Positions 8,242 through 14,915 of a DNA stretch of 18,719 bases are shown here, in pieces. The stretch's first letter is position 1. Each line of letters starts with the position of its first letter. This DNA is from Candidatus Adiutrix sp. (GTDB taxonomy: Bacteria; Desulfobacterota; Desulfarculia; Adiutricales; Adiutricaceae): contig JAITBV010000030.1 in the NCBI GenBank assembly GCA_031283395.1, positions 1 to 18,719 of the forward strand, read 5' to 3'. Under the pieces are notes generated by a model. It saw only the letters and a list, made by a program, of their open reading frames with translations, had not been told where the DNA came from and did no database searches. A program made the translations under genes and the position numbers.

Positions 8242-8917
8242 AAGGTTTGGTGAAGACCTGGCCGTTCCAGGTCAGGGGCAGGCGGCCGAAGTTGGGCAGG
8301 AGGTCATCGCAGGGGGCGGCGTTGAGACTGGTGGCCGTGACTATGTCCAGGGTCAGGCGGTGGGTGTCGCTGAGGTAGCAGGACAGGCACTCGGTGTAGG
8401 TCGGGGCCAGCCGGGCCAGGGTGCGGACCGCCCGGGGGTCGGTGACGGTGTCGGCGGTGACGAAATCCAGAATGCCTATATAGGGCAGATATTCGGAGGG
8501 ACTGACCTTGTGGAGGCCCGTCCGGTCCATCCGGTAGAAGCCGAGGTCAAAGGGATCCACCGGGTCGCCCGGGGCCGGCTGGTGGCGGCCGCGGCAGACG
8601 ACCAGGAGCTGGAAGGTGCGGCCGTCGTAGAGCTTGTAGGAGAGGGGTCCGCCCCGGGGGCGCTGGAGAACCAGGAAATTGTCCGCGACCTGGCGGAGCC
8701 GGGGCGTGAAGGGGTCCGGCGGCGCCGAGACCGATTCCATTACGCCCGGAGTTTCGGTGAGGCTGTCCAGCATACCCTGGCGTTGGGGCTGGGTGTAGCC
8801 GCCGCATTCGCCGGACGGCAGGAGCAGAAATATTTCCGCCAGGGTGGCCGCCCGGGCCGGGCCCGGGACCAAAAGGAGCCAGGCCAGGGCGAGGAGAAGT
8901 TTCCGGCCGTTCTTCAT
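8168..8917 (-). CDS. Exported protein with five cysteines, family not recognised
   Basis: 249 residues. The N-terminus is a clear Sec signal peptide: MKNGRK, a hydrophobic core LLLALAWLLLVPG, and a probable cleavage after ARA at residue 23. The mature protein of about 226 residues holds five cysteines: C38 (GECGGY), C108, C177 and C180 (ECLSC), and C203. No membrane helix follows, so it is probably periplasmic or surface-associated. The odd number and the CxxC pair could mean disulfides plus a free thiol or a cofactor site; the sequence does not decide. I recognise no domain. Its start overlaps the neuA stop by four bases (ATGA), so it is translated with the nonulosonate genes. The highly charged C-terminal 25 residues overlap the possible longer start of the next gene and look like poorly constrained sequence. 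Confidence 0.75.
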   Translation of the reverse strand: MKNGRKLLLALAWLLLVPGPARAATLAEIFLLLPSGECGGYTQPQRQGMLDSLTETPGVMESVSAPPDPFTPRLRQVADNFLVLQRPRGGPLSYKLYDGRTFQLLVVCRGRHQPAPGDPVDPFDLGFYRMDRTGLHKVSPSEYLPYIGILDFVTADTVTDPRAVRTLARLAPTYTECLSCYLSDTHRLTLDIVTATSLNAAPCDDLLPNFGRLPLTWNGQVFTKPYDRAAPRDEDRDRRSDAAGLPPGR

Positions 8918-9564
8918 AAGCGCCTCGGTTCTATGTCCCAGCCCTGGCCGAGGCCCCAGGCCACCACCTGGCCGGCCAGCCAGAAATCGAATTCCGTGTC
9001 GATATCCACGTTTTCCTGGCGGCTGGTGACCAGGGTCCCGGCCCGGGCGCCGAAGAGGCTTTCGGATTCCACGGTGGCCCGGGTGCTCAAAACCACGCTG
9101 CCGTCGTTGACGAAGACGTATTTTAGGTCCTGGCGGCGGTGCTCCACGCCGTGGGGAGGGTAGAGGGGATGCTGAAAACCAGTGGCCAGGGAGTCGAAAT
9201 CGCCGGCCTCGAAGGCGGCTATGACCCGGTCCACCAGGCCGGGGGAGCGCAAGGGGGAGGTGGGCTGCAGGAGGACCGAATGTTCGGCGCCGCGGGCGGC
9301 CAGAGCGTGGGCGACCACCTGGCGGCTTAAAGCCTCGTCAGTGGCCAGGCCGGCCGGCCGGGGCAGGACCCCGGCCCCGTAGGCTTCGGCCGCGGCGGCA
9401 ATCTCCTCATCCTCGGTGGAGACCACCACCTGATCCAGCCGGCGGGAATCCAGGGCCGCCCGGATGGTCCAGGCTATCAGGGGGTGGCCGGCCAGAAGCC
9501 TGATATTTTTGCGGGGCACGCCCTTGGAGCCGCCCCGGGCCGGAATGACGCCCAGGTATTTCAT
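8914..9564 (-). CDS. neuA: CMP-nonulosonic acid (acylneuraminate) cytidylyltransferase
   Basis: 216 residues, normal for the short single-domain class. These enzymes use CTP to activate a nine-carbon nonulosonic acid to the CMP-sugar, the donor for surface glycan or flagellin glycosylation. Seen: IPARGGSKGVPRKN (residues 7-20), the CTP-binding loop; VVVSTEDEEIA; LLQPTSPLRS; and VDIDTEFDFWLA near the C-terminus, with the metal-binding aspartates. The sequence alone cannot tell neuraminic, legionaminic or pseudaminic acid as substrate. Overlaps of four bases with both neighbours put it inside the operon. It lies three genes after a matching synthase; no epimerase (NeuC-type), aminotransferase or glycosyltransferase is visible in the window, so the earlier steps and final transfer must be encoded elsewhere. 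The symbol denotes the family, not a proven substrate. Confidence 0.9.
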   Translation of the reverse strand: MKYLGVIPARGGSKGVPRKNIRLLAGHPLIAWTIRAALDSRRLDQVVVSTEDEEIAAAAEAYGAGVLPRPAGLATDEALSRQVVAHALAARGAEHSVLLQPTSPLRSPGLVDRVIAAFEAGDFDSLATGFQHPLYPPHGVEHRRQDLKYVFVNDGSVVLSTRATVESESLFGARAGTLVTSRQENVDIDTEFDFWLAGQVVAWGLGQGWDIEPRRL

Positions 9565-10589
9565 GTCTTGAGCCCGGCCACGGCCAGGATACGGCTGCCC
9601 CAGAGGTTTTGGTGGATCAGCTCCGGGGTCAGGGCGGGCCAGAAGGCGGCGGCCGAGCCGGAGTAGGCGTCTTCAAAAGCCAGGTGATTGTTTATGGTTC
9701 CCAGTTCGGTGACGACGGTTTCCATTTCCAGCCCGGCCAGGCCCGTCTTGTTCAGGAGGGCTTCCAGGGTCCGGGGGCTGAAATGGTTGAGATGGGAATG
9801 ACCGCCGAAGGTATGGCTCTTTTCATGCAGAAGGCGGGTCGCCAGGGATTCGACGTTGGGTACCAGGATCAACAACAGGCCCCCGGGCGCCAGCAGGCGC
9901 CGGGCCTCGATGAGGGTCAGGCCGGGGTCGACCAGGTGTTCCAGGACTTCCCAGAGGCTTATGAGGTCGAAACTTTTAGAGGGCAGGTCGGCTGTCTCCA
10001 GGTGCTTGACGATGACCTGAAGCCCCTGGTCCGCCAGGCGTTTTGAGCTTTCCTGGTTCAGTTCCAGGGCTGTGACCTGCCAGCCGGCCTCGGAGGCCAG
10101 CTTGGGGAAGCCGCCGCCGCCGCTGCCTATGTCCAGAAGACGGCGGCCCGGGGCCCGCCAGGCGACCATATCCAGGCCGTATTGGTATTTCAGGCGGTCC
10201 ATTTCCATCTGGGGCTGGCTGTCCAGAACCGCCGACCAGGCTTTTTCATGCCGCCAGTATTGCTCCAGGATGTCTTCCCTCAGAATGAGGCTGACATAGA
10301 TAAGGCCGCAGTCCAGGCATTTGACATGCCTGAAACCGTCCTTGACGAACAGGCCCTGGCCCGGGGGGGCCTGGCAGATCGGGCAGCGGCGGGCCTGCGC
10401 CAGATCGGCCCGGATCAGCCCCGTGGCCTGGTCGACGGCCGAGAGAAAAGGCCGGTCCGGGCCCGGCAGCCGGCCGGTCTTCTGGTTGAATTGGGCCGTG
10501 CCCATAACCAGGGCGGCATCAAAGGCGTTTTTGCGGGACAGCCTGGCCTGGGGGTCGGTCAGCCAGTCCGGGGGACTTGAAATGGTCAT
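9561..10589 (-). CDS. Class I SAM-dependent methyltransferase with N-terminal CxxC-CxxC module
   Basis: 342 residues. The N-terminal 110 residues carry two cysteine pairs, CPIC (69-72) and CLDC (91-94), 18 residues apart, which looks like a zinc ribbon. The C-terminal part is a class I methyltransferase (Methyltransf_23-like): motif I LLDIGSGGGGFP at 151-162, the acidic end of strand 2 at ALELN, SFDLISLWEVLEHLVDPG at about 196-213, and the LLAPGGLLLILVPN post-motif. The GHSHLNHFSPRTLEALL segment is common in methyltransferases from surface-polysaccharide clusters. It probably methylates a sugar or glycan intermediate; the position between the DUF692-like gene and neuA suggests the nonulosonic acid or its carrier, which is inference. 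ATGA overlaps join it to both neighbours. Residues 1-60 show no recognisable motif. Confidence 0.85.
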   Translation of the reverse strand: MTISSPPDWLTDPQARLSRKNAFDAALVMGTAQFNQKTGRLPGPDRPFLSAVDQATGLIRADLAQARRCPICQAPPGQGLFVKDGFRHVKCLDCGLIYVSLILREDILEQYWRHEKAWSAVLDSQPQMEMDRLKYQYGLDMVAWRAPGRRLLDIGSGGGGFPKLASEAGWQVTALELNQESSKRLADQGLQVIVKHLETADLPSKSFDLISLWEVLEHLVDPGLTLIEARRLLAPGGLLLILVPNVESLATRLLHEKSHTFGGHSHLNHFSPRTLEALLNKTGLAGLEMETVVTELGTINNHLAFEDAYSGSAAAFWPALTPELIHQNLWGSRILAVAGLKT

Positions 10590-11392
10590 GGCGTCACCGG
10601 GGTCTCCAAATTGCCGAGCAGTTTTTCCAAACGGCTCTGGGCTGATTCAAGTTTACTCAAATTGCCGTAATATTCAACAAAAACCGGCACCCTCGGCGAA
10701 AGGCGCGTGTCTTCCAGTATAGCCCGCAAAATCCGCCATTCCTCCGGGCCCGGGGCTTCGTGGGCGTCCGCAGCCGCAAGACGGCTGGCCGGCGGGGGCA
10801 GCCAGGGCCGGGACAGGTGGATCTCCGCCGTCCGCTCCAGGGGCAGGGCCGCCAGATAGGCGGCCGGGTCCACGCCCAGGTTGTGGGCCGTCACCCGGGC
10901 GTGGGCCAGGTCCAGGACCAGCCCCAGGTCAAATTCGGCCAGGTGGGCCCTGATGAAATCCGGGTCAGTGACCGGCCCGTAGAGTCCGGTGGGGTAATAG
11001 TTATAGTTCTCCGCGGCCAGGGGGCCCTGGTAGTGGCGGCGGATGAACTTCAGGGCCGCCTCGGTGTGGCGGCGCAGGGCCGCCGCCTTAAGCGGCGGGG
11101 AACAGGGAAAGGGACCGGCGCGGCACCGGGCCGCAGGGCCCAGGTCGAAACTGAAAAGCTCCACCCGGGTCTCGGCCAAAAGGCGGTCCAGCCCCTCCCG
11201 CCGGAAAGCCGGCTTGAAATCGGCCTCCACCGGCCCCCGGCCCCAATGGAAGGACAACCGCCGGTCAAGGCCGTTCAGCCAAACCGGCATCCGGCCCCGG
11301 AGCGACCAGGGACCCCGGGCCTCGGCCAGCCGGCGGCCTGTCCGGCTGGGCTCGGCCAAAAGGTGGGATATGACCAGGCCCGCCTCAGCCAT
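10586..11392 (-). CDS. DUF692 / MNIO-like TIM-barrel protein
   Basis: 268 residues. The central and C-terminal parts read like DUF692, the TIM-barrel family now called multinuclear non-heme iron-dependent oxidative (MNIO) enzymes, which includes MbnB and TglH. Seen: LAAENYNYYPTG (E128), VTDPDFI, LGLVLDLAHARVTAHNLG (D161, H164), LPLERTAEIHLSRPW (H192), ADAHEAPGPEEW (D209, H211) and VPVFVEYYGN (E240). This ladder of acids and histidines fits the family's metal-ligand pattern. The N-terminal third is more divergent: SFHWG (H49) fits the first strands, but a position where the family often has histidine seems to read FSFD (D83). A xylose-isomerase-like sugar isomerase is the main alternative. No small precursor-peptide gene lies next to it, unlike RiPP-modifying members. 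It overlaps neuB by eight bases and the methyltransferase by four. Confidence 0.72.
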   Translation of the reverse strand: MAEAGLVISHLLAEPSRTGRRLAEARGPWSLRGRMPVWLNGLDRRLSFHWGRGPVEADFKPAFRREGLDRLLAETRVELFSFDLGPAARCRAGPFPCSPPLKAAALRRHTEAALKFIRRHYQGPLAAENYNYYPTGLYGPVTDPDFIRAHLAEFDLGLVLDLAHARVTAHNLGVDPAAYLAALPLERTAEIHLSRPWLPPPASRLAAADAHEAPGPEEWRILRAILEDTRLSPRVPVFVEYYGNLSKLESAQSRLEKLLGNLETPVTP

Positions 11393-12401
11393 CGGCCAGG
11401 TCGGCCCGGGTCAGGGGTTCGCCTTCAGCCAAAGGCCGCGCCAGGCGGCGGCCTATGGCCAGTTCCAGGCCCTCCGGCCCCAATAGATCCGTCCCCGCGG
11501 CCGGGGGCCTTTTCAGGGCCAGGTCCCCAGGGGCGAGGCGGGTCCCGGCCGCCAGGGCCCGGGCGGCCAGGACGGCCCGGCGGATAAGGGGCCGGGCGGC
11601 TTGCTCTTCGGGCTGGACCCGTTTGTTCCGGTCGCCGGTCAGAATACACACTTCCCCGGCCCAGGCGGCCAGGCGGTGAAATTCCTCCGGGGTGGCGGAA
11701 ATGGCGTTATCTCCCCCGGGCAGGGTCCGGACCAGGGTGAAATGCTTTTCCAGGACCAGGGCCCCCAGGGCCAGGGCCAGGCGGGCCGCGCCCGAACCCA
11801 GCCCGTGGTCGGAATAGCCGGCCGCGAGGCCCCGGGCCAGCCAGCCGGCCATGACCGCCAGGTTGGCCGAGGCGGGCGGGGCCGGGTAAAGGGCCGCGCA
11901 CTGCAGAAACACTGTCCGGGCCGGGTCTGATAAGGCCAGGGCCGCTTCCACCTCGCTTTCGTCCCCGGCCCCGGTGGAAACGAAGACCGGGTGTCCCGAG
12001 GCGAAGGCCAGGGCCAGCAGCCGGTGATGGTTGAGGTCGCCGGAGGCGATTTTCAGGAAATCGGCCCCGGCCTCCCGGGCCAGGTCCAGGCCCGCCTCGT
12101 CGAAAACCGTCAGCCCCGTGACCAGCCCCAGATCCCGGCCCAGCCGCACCAATCCGGCCAGATCCTCAAAGGGCAGTTCCTCCGCGGCCAGTTCCTGAAA
12201 GTAGGGGCTGGCCTTGCTCACCAGGCTTGAAGTCCGGTAGGCCTGGAATTTCACCCCTCCGGCCCCGGCCGCGGCGGCGGCCCGCACCAGGGCGGCGGCC
12301 AGGGCCGGGTCGCCGCCGTGGTTGCCGCCTATCTCGGCCACCAGGAGAGCCGGCCGGCCAGGCCCCAAAACACGCCCCCCCACTTGGATGCCACAATCCA
12401 T
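11385..12401 (-). CDS. neuB: Nonulosonic acid synthase, NeuB/SpsE family
   Basis: 338 residues, normal for the family. It condenses phosphoenolpyruvate with a six-carbon amino sugar (ManNAc or a modified hexose) to form a nine-carbon nonulosonic acid in the cytoplasm. Seen: VAEIGGNHGGD (21-31), GGVKFQAY (48-55), FLKIASGD (115-122), VFVSTGAGD (159-167), a LQCAALYPAPP strand, AAGYSDHGLG with the histidine of the metal site, and LEKHFTLVRTLPGGDNAIS. Residues from about 279 form a C-terminal antifreeze-like SAF domain (GTRLAPGDL, GRRLARPLAEGEPL). The sugar specificity cannot be read. This is the first gene of the minus-strand operon; a promoter is visible upstream (12434-12463), giving a leader of about 25 bases. 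A GGGAC-rich stretch precedes the ATG but no textbook ribosome binding site. The symbol denotes the family. Confidence 0.92.
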   Translation of the reverse strand: MDCGIQVGGRVLGPGRPALLVAEIGGNHGGDPALAAALVRAAAAAGAGGVKFQAYRTSSLVSKASPYFQELAAEELPFEDLAGLVRLGRDLGLVTGLTVFDEAGLDLAREAGADFLKIASGDLNHHRLLALAFASGHPVFVSTGAGDESEVEAALALSDPARTVFLQCAALYPAPPASANLAVMAGWLARGLAAGYSDHGLGSGAARLALALGALVLEKHFTLVRTLPGGDNAISATPEEFHRLAAWAGEVCILTGDRNKRVQPEEQAARPLIRRAVLAARALAAGTRLAPGDLALKRPPAAGTDLLGPEGLELAIGRRLARPLAEGEPLTRADLADG

Positions 12402-12433
12402 GTCCCGCCGCCCGCCCTTTGTTTCTCCCCTTG

Positions 12434-12463
12434 ATTTTACCCCAACCTGCTCTCTTTTGTAAA
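12434..12463 (-). promoter_or_regulatory. Probable sigma-70 promoter for the neuB operon
   Basis: On the minus strand, TTTACA (12458-12463) and TAAAAT (12434-12439) are separated by 18 bases. Both match the -35 and -10 consensus at five of six positions. Transcription would begin near 12427, about 25 bases before the neuB ATG. No other AT-rich promoter-like site lies between neuB and the divergent gene on this strand. Confidence 0.6.
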
Positions 12464-12498
12464 CCGGGGGCCCTAGGCCTCCGGGCCTCAGGCCCCGG
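12464..12498. repeat. Long imperfect GC-rich inverted repeat between two divergent promoters
   Basis: The left arm at 12464-12479 (CCGGGGGCCCTAGGCC) and the right arm at 12484-12498 (GGCCTCAGGCCCCGG) pair almost fully around a four-base TCCG loop, with one bulge and a short mismatch. It begins immediately upstream of the neuB -35 box and ends about 27 bases before the -35 box of the diguanylate cyclase gene, so it should lie outside both transcripts. It could be an operator, a cruciform or an insulator. No U-tract follows, which argues against a terminator. Confidence 0.6.
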
Positions 12499-12525
12499 CG
12501 GACTTAAGGGGGTGGCGTAAGTTGG

Positions 12526-12554
12526 TTGCCTGATCGGCCTGGCTAGTATATAAT
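12526..12554 (+). promoter_or_regulatory. Sigma-70 promoter for the GGDEF lipoprotein gene
   Basis: TTGCCT (12526-12531) and a perfect TATAAT (12549-12554) lie 17 bases apart, the ideal spacing. The predicted transcript starts near 12561, leaving a leader of about 80 bases before the chosen ATG at 12640. An ATG at 12553 lies inside this -10 box and so cannot be the translation start of this transcript. Confidence 0.75.
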
Positions 12555-12639
12555 GGTCTGTCAATACATTTTTTGGGCATTTCCAGCCGGGCCCCACAAT
12601 ATTTTGTGCTTGCCTAATCCGGAAAGGTATGAGGCATTT

Positions 12640-14853
12640 ATGAAACGCATATTGTTTTTTTTAATGCTGCTTGTTTTTTATCCGGCGGGGTGCGGCCCGG
12701 CCCGGAATGAAAGCCCGCCACCGACGTCGTTGATCGATTCGATAAAGACTTACCGGGATATCCCCGGGGTGACCGCGGAGGAAATAGCCGCGGTGGAGGC
12801 GCTCAAAGCCGCCAGGGGCAAGTTTTCCTACGGCAACATATTCGCGACAGAGGCTTTCTACCTGCCCGACGGCACCTATGGCGGATTCACGAGAAAGTTT
12901 TGCGATCTCCTTTCCGGGCTTTTCGGCATAAGCTTTGTCCAGGAAATGTACGAGTGGGACGAACTGATAGCCGCGCTTGAGGCCAAATCGGTCGATTTTA
13001 CGGGTGAATTGACGCCGACGGAAGAGCGGATGCTGGTATATCGCATGACCTTTCCCATAGCCGAGCGCATGCTCAGGATTTTAACGCATGCCGATTCGAA
13101 CAAGATCCAGACCGAGGAGGATGTCAACGGCCGCCGGATAGGCTTTTTGGAGGGATCAATCACCGCGGAATCCATCATGAAAGTCTATCCCGTGGAATTC
13201 GAAAGCGTGGAAGTTGATAACTACCAAGTGGCCGCGAGGATGATCAGGGACGGCGAGATAGACGCCTTCGTAGATGAGGCCGTGGCTGACCCCGCCTTCG
13301 ACGAATACGATTTTATCCGTTCCAGGATATTTTTCCCGATGGTGCACGAGCCGGTTTCGATGACCACCGCCAATCACGACCTGGCCCCGATCATCTCCGT
13401 GTTCAATAAATATATCGCCGCGGGAGGGGTGGACAAGCTATACGATCTTTATAGAGAGGGCGAATTTGAATACGCCAAGTATAAGCTGCGAAAGTCCTTC
13501 ACGGCCGAGGAACTGGCCTTTATAGGCCGCTTGGTGCGGCGGGGGGAATCGATCGCCGTCGCCCTGGAGAACGACAATTATCCGGTCAACTTTTATAACG
13601 AAAAGGAAGGGGAATTCCAGGGGATAGCCCTGGATGTCCTGGCGGAAATAAGCCGGCTCACGGGCCTGACCTTTGTGGCGGCGAACACCAGGGAAGCCAC
13701 CTGGGCCGGGCTGCTGGAAAAGGTCAAGACGGGCGAAACCCCGATGGTCGCGGAGCTTTTGTATTCCAAGGCCAGGGAGGAGCATTTCAAATGGAGCGCG
13801 GTCCCCTACTCCCGTTCCAACTACGCCATCCTGTCCAGGGCGGACCATCCGAATCTGGCCACCTACCAGGTGGCGCGGGCGACCGTGGGAGTTATCAGGC
13901 AGTCCGGGCATCACGACATATACCGGGAAATTTTTTTCGAAAACGACAATCTCAGGGAATACGATGCGGTGGAGGAATGCCTTGACGCCCTGGAGTCGGG
14001 GGAAGTGGACCTTTTGATGGCCTCCGAGCATATGCTCCTTTTCCAGACCAATTACCGGGAAAGACCGGGCCTGAAGATCAATATCAGGCTGAACGCGCCC
14101 ATGGATTCCCATTTCGGCTTTCACAAGAACGAGCGGCTCCTGCCTTCCATCATAGACAAGGCGCTGCCTTTTGTGGAAACGGAGGCCATCGAGATCAACT
14201 GGACGGGCCGGGTCTTCGATTACATGAAAAAGCTGGCCGAGGCCCGCGCCTTTTACCTGACCGAGTTTGCCGGCATACTGTCCCTGATACTGATAGCGAC
14301 CGTGTTCCTCCTGGCCAGGAACGTCAGGCTGAGCCGGAAACTCAAGGAAATAGCGAGCAAGGACGCCCTCACCGACATACTCAACCGGCGTTTTTTCATG
14401 GAACTCGGCCTGATCCAGATAGAAAGGGCGGTGCGGACGGGCGGCGAGTGTTTCATCATAATCTTCGATTTGGACCATTTCAAGGCCGTAAACGACCACT
14501 ACGGGCATCTGGCCGGGGACGAGGTGCTCAAGGAAGTCGCCCGCAGGGTGAAAAAAGCCACCCGGCCTTACGATCTGTTCGGCCGTTACGGCGGGGAGGA
14601 ATTCATAATCCTCATGTCCGAAGTCGATAAGACTAACGCCATAAACGCCGTCGAGCGCATCCGGCAGGATATCGCCAGGACCCCCGTGGAATTCGAAGGC
14701 CGCCAGATACCGGTTTCCGCGAGTTTCGGCATAGCTTTCGCCGCTCCGGTAAACGATATGCACATGGCGACCCAGCACGCGGACGAGGCTCTTTACCAAG
14801 CCAAGGAGAGCGGGCGCAACCGGGTCGTGTTTTACGAAGCAAGCGCCGCTTAA
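12640..14853 (+). CDS. Membrane-bound diguanylate cyclase with two periplasmic solute-binding-like domains
   Basis: 737 residues from ATG 12640, chosen over an in-frame ATG at 12553 because GAGG at 12631-12634 is well spaced, the new N-terminus is a clean lipoprotein signal (YPAGC, cysteine 18), and the earlier ATG sits inside the promoter. Order: signal peptide; first SBP_bac_3-like domain, about 45-290 (GKFSYGNIFATEAFY, FTGELTPTEERMLVY); second, about 295-540 (SIAVALENDNYPVNFY, FQGIALDVLAEIS); a membrane helix, about 550-572 (FAGILSLILIATVFLLA); then GGDEF to the end. The cyclase looks active: DALTDILNRR, FDLDHFKAVND, GGEEF at 651-655, and an allosteric RxxD site as RPYD (642-645). It probably makes cyclic di-GMP in response to a periplasmic amino acid or similar ligand. 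GC and codon use look lower than in its neighbours. A terminator follows 27 bases after the stop. Confidence 0.9.
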   Translation: MKRILFFLMLLVFYPAGCGPARNESPPPTSLIDSIKTYRDIPGVTAEEIAAVEALKAARGKFSYGNIFATEAFYLPDGTYGGFTRKFCDLLSGLFGISFVQEMYEWDELIAALEAKSVDFTGELTPTEERMLVYRMTFPIAERMLRILTHADSNKIQTEEDVNGRRIGFLEGSITAESIMKVYPVEFESVEVDNYQVAARMIRDGEIDAFVDEAVADPAFDEYDFIRSRIFFPMVHEPVSMTTANHDLAPIISVFNKYIAAGGVDKLYDLYREGEFEYAKYKLRKSFTAEELAFIGRLVRRGESIAVALENDNYPVNFYNEKEGEFQGIALDVLAEISRLTGLTFVAANTREATWAGLLEKVKTGETPMVAELLYSKAREEHFKWSAVPYSRSNYAILSRADHPNLATYQVARATVGVIRQSGHHDIYREIFFENDNLREYDAVEECLDALESGEVDLLMASEHMLLFQTNYRERPGLKINIRLNAPMDSHFGFHKNERLLPSIIDKALPFVETEAIEINWTGRVFDYMKKLAEARAFYLTEFAGILSLILIATVFLLARNVRLSRKLKEIASKDALTDILNRRFFMELGLIQIERAVRTGGECFIIIFDLDHFKAVNDHYGHLAGDEVLKEVARRVKKATRPYDLFGRYGGEEFIILMSEVDKTNAINAVERIRQDIARTPVEFEGRQIPVSASFGIAFAAPVNDMHMATQHADEALYQAKESGRNRVVFYEASAA

Positions 14854-14880
14854 TTAAGCAACGCTTCCTAATAAAAATAA

Positions 14881-14915
14881 AAAACCTCCGGGGGAGAGGA
14901 CCCGGAGGTTTTTTT
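14881..14915 (+). terminator. Rho-independent terminator after the diguanylate cyclase gene
   Basis: The arms CCTCCGGG (14885-14892) and CCCGGAGG (14901-14908) pair perfectly around an eight-base loop, extended by four A-T pairs, and a run of seven T follows (14909-14915). An A-rich run on the left side means it could also act on minus-strand transcripts coming from the EmrB side. Confidence 0.92.

Noticed and set aside
8360..9163. 267-codon plus-strand frame across the exported-protein and neuA genes
   Set aside because: Antisense to a signal-peptide protein and a clear cytidylyltransferase; no independent support.
10760..11587. 275-codon plus-strand open frame opposite the DUF692-like gene and neuB
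   Set aside because: Antisense shadow across two genes with strong family motifs; protein is low-complexity Gly/Gln/Arg/Pro.
12464..12498. Reading the intergenic inverted repeat as a terminator
   Set aside because: No T-run follows on either strand and it lies upstream of both flanking promoters.
12553..12639. Upstream in-frame ATG for the diguanylate cyclase
   Set aside because: It lies inside the TATAAT box and would put 29 extra residues before a clean lipoprotein signal peptide.
13438..14799. 453-codon minus-strand open frame opposite the diguanylate cyclase
   Set aside because: Exactly antisense to the binding and GGDEF domains; no motif of its own and no promoter or ribosome site found.
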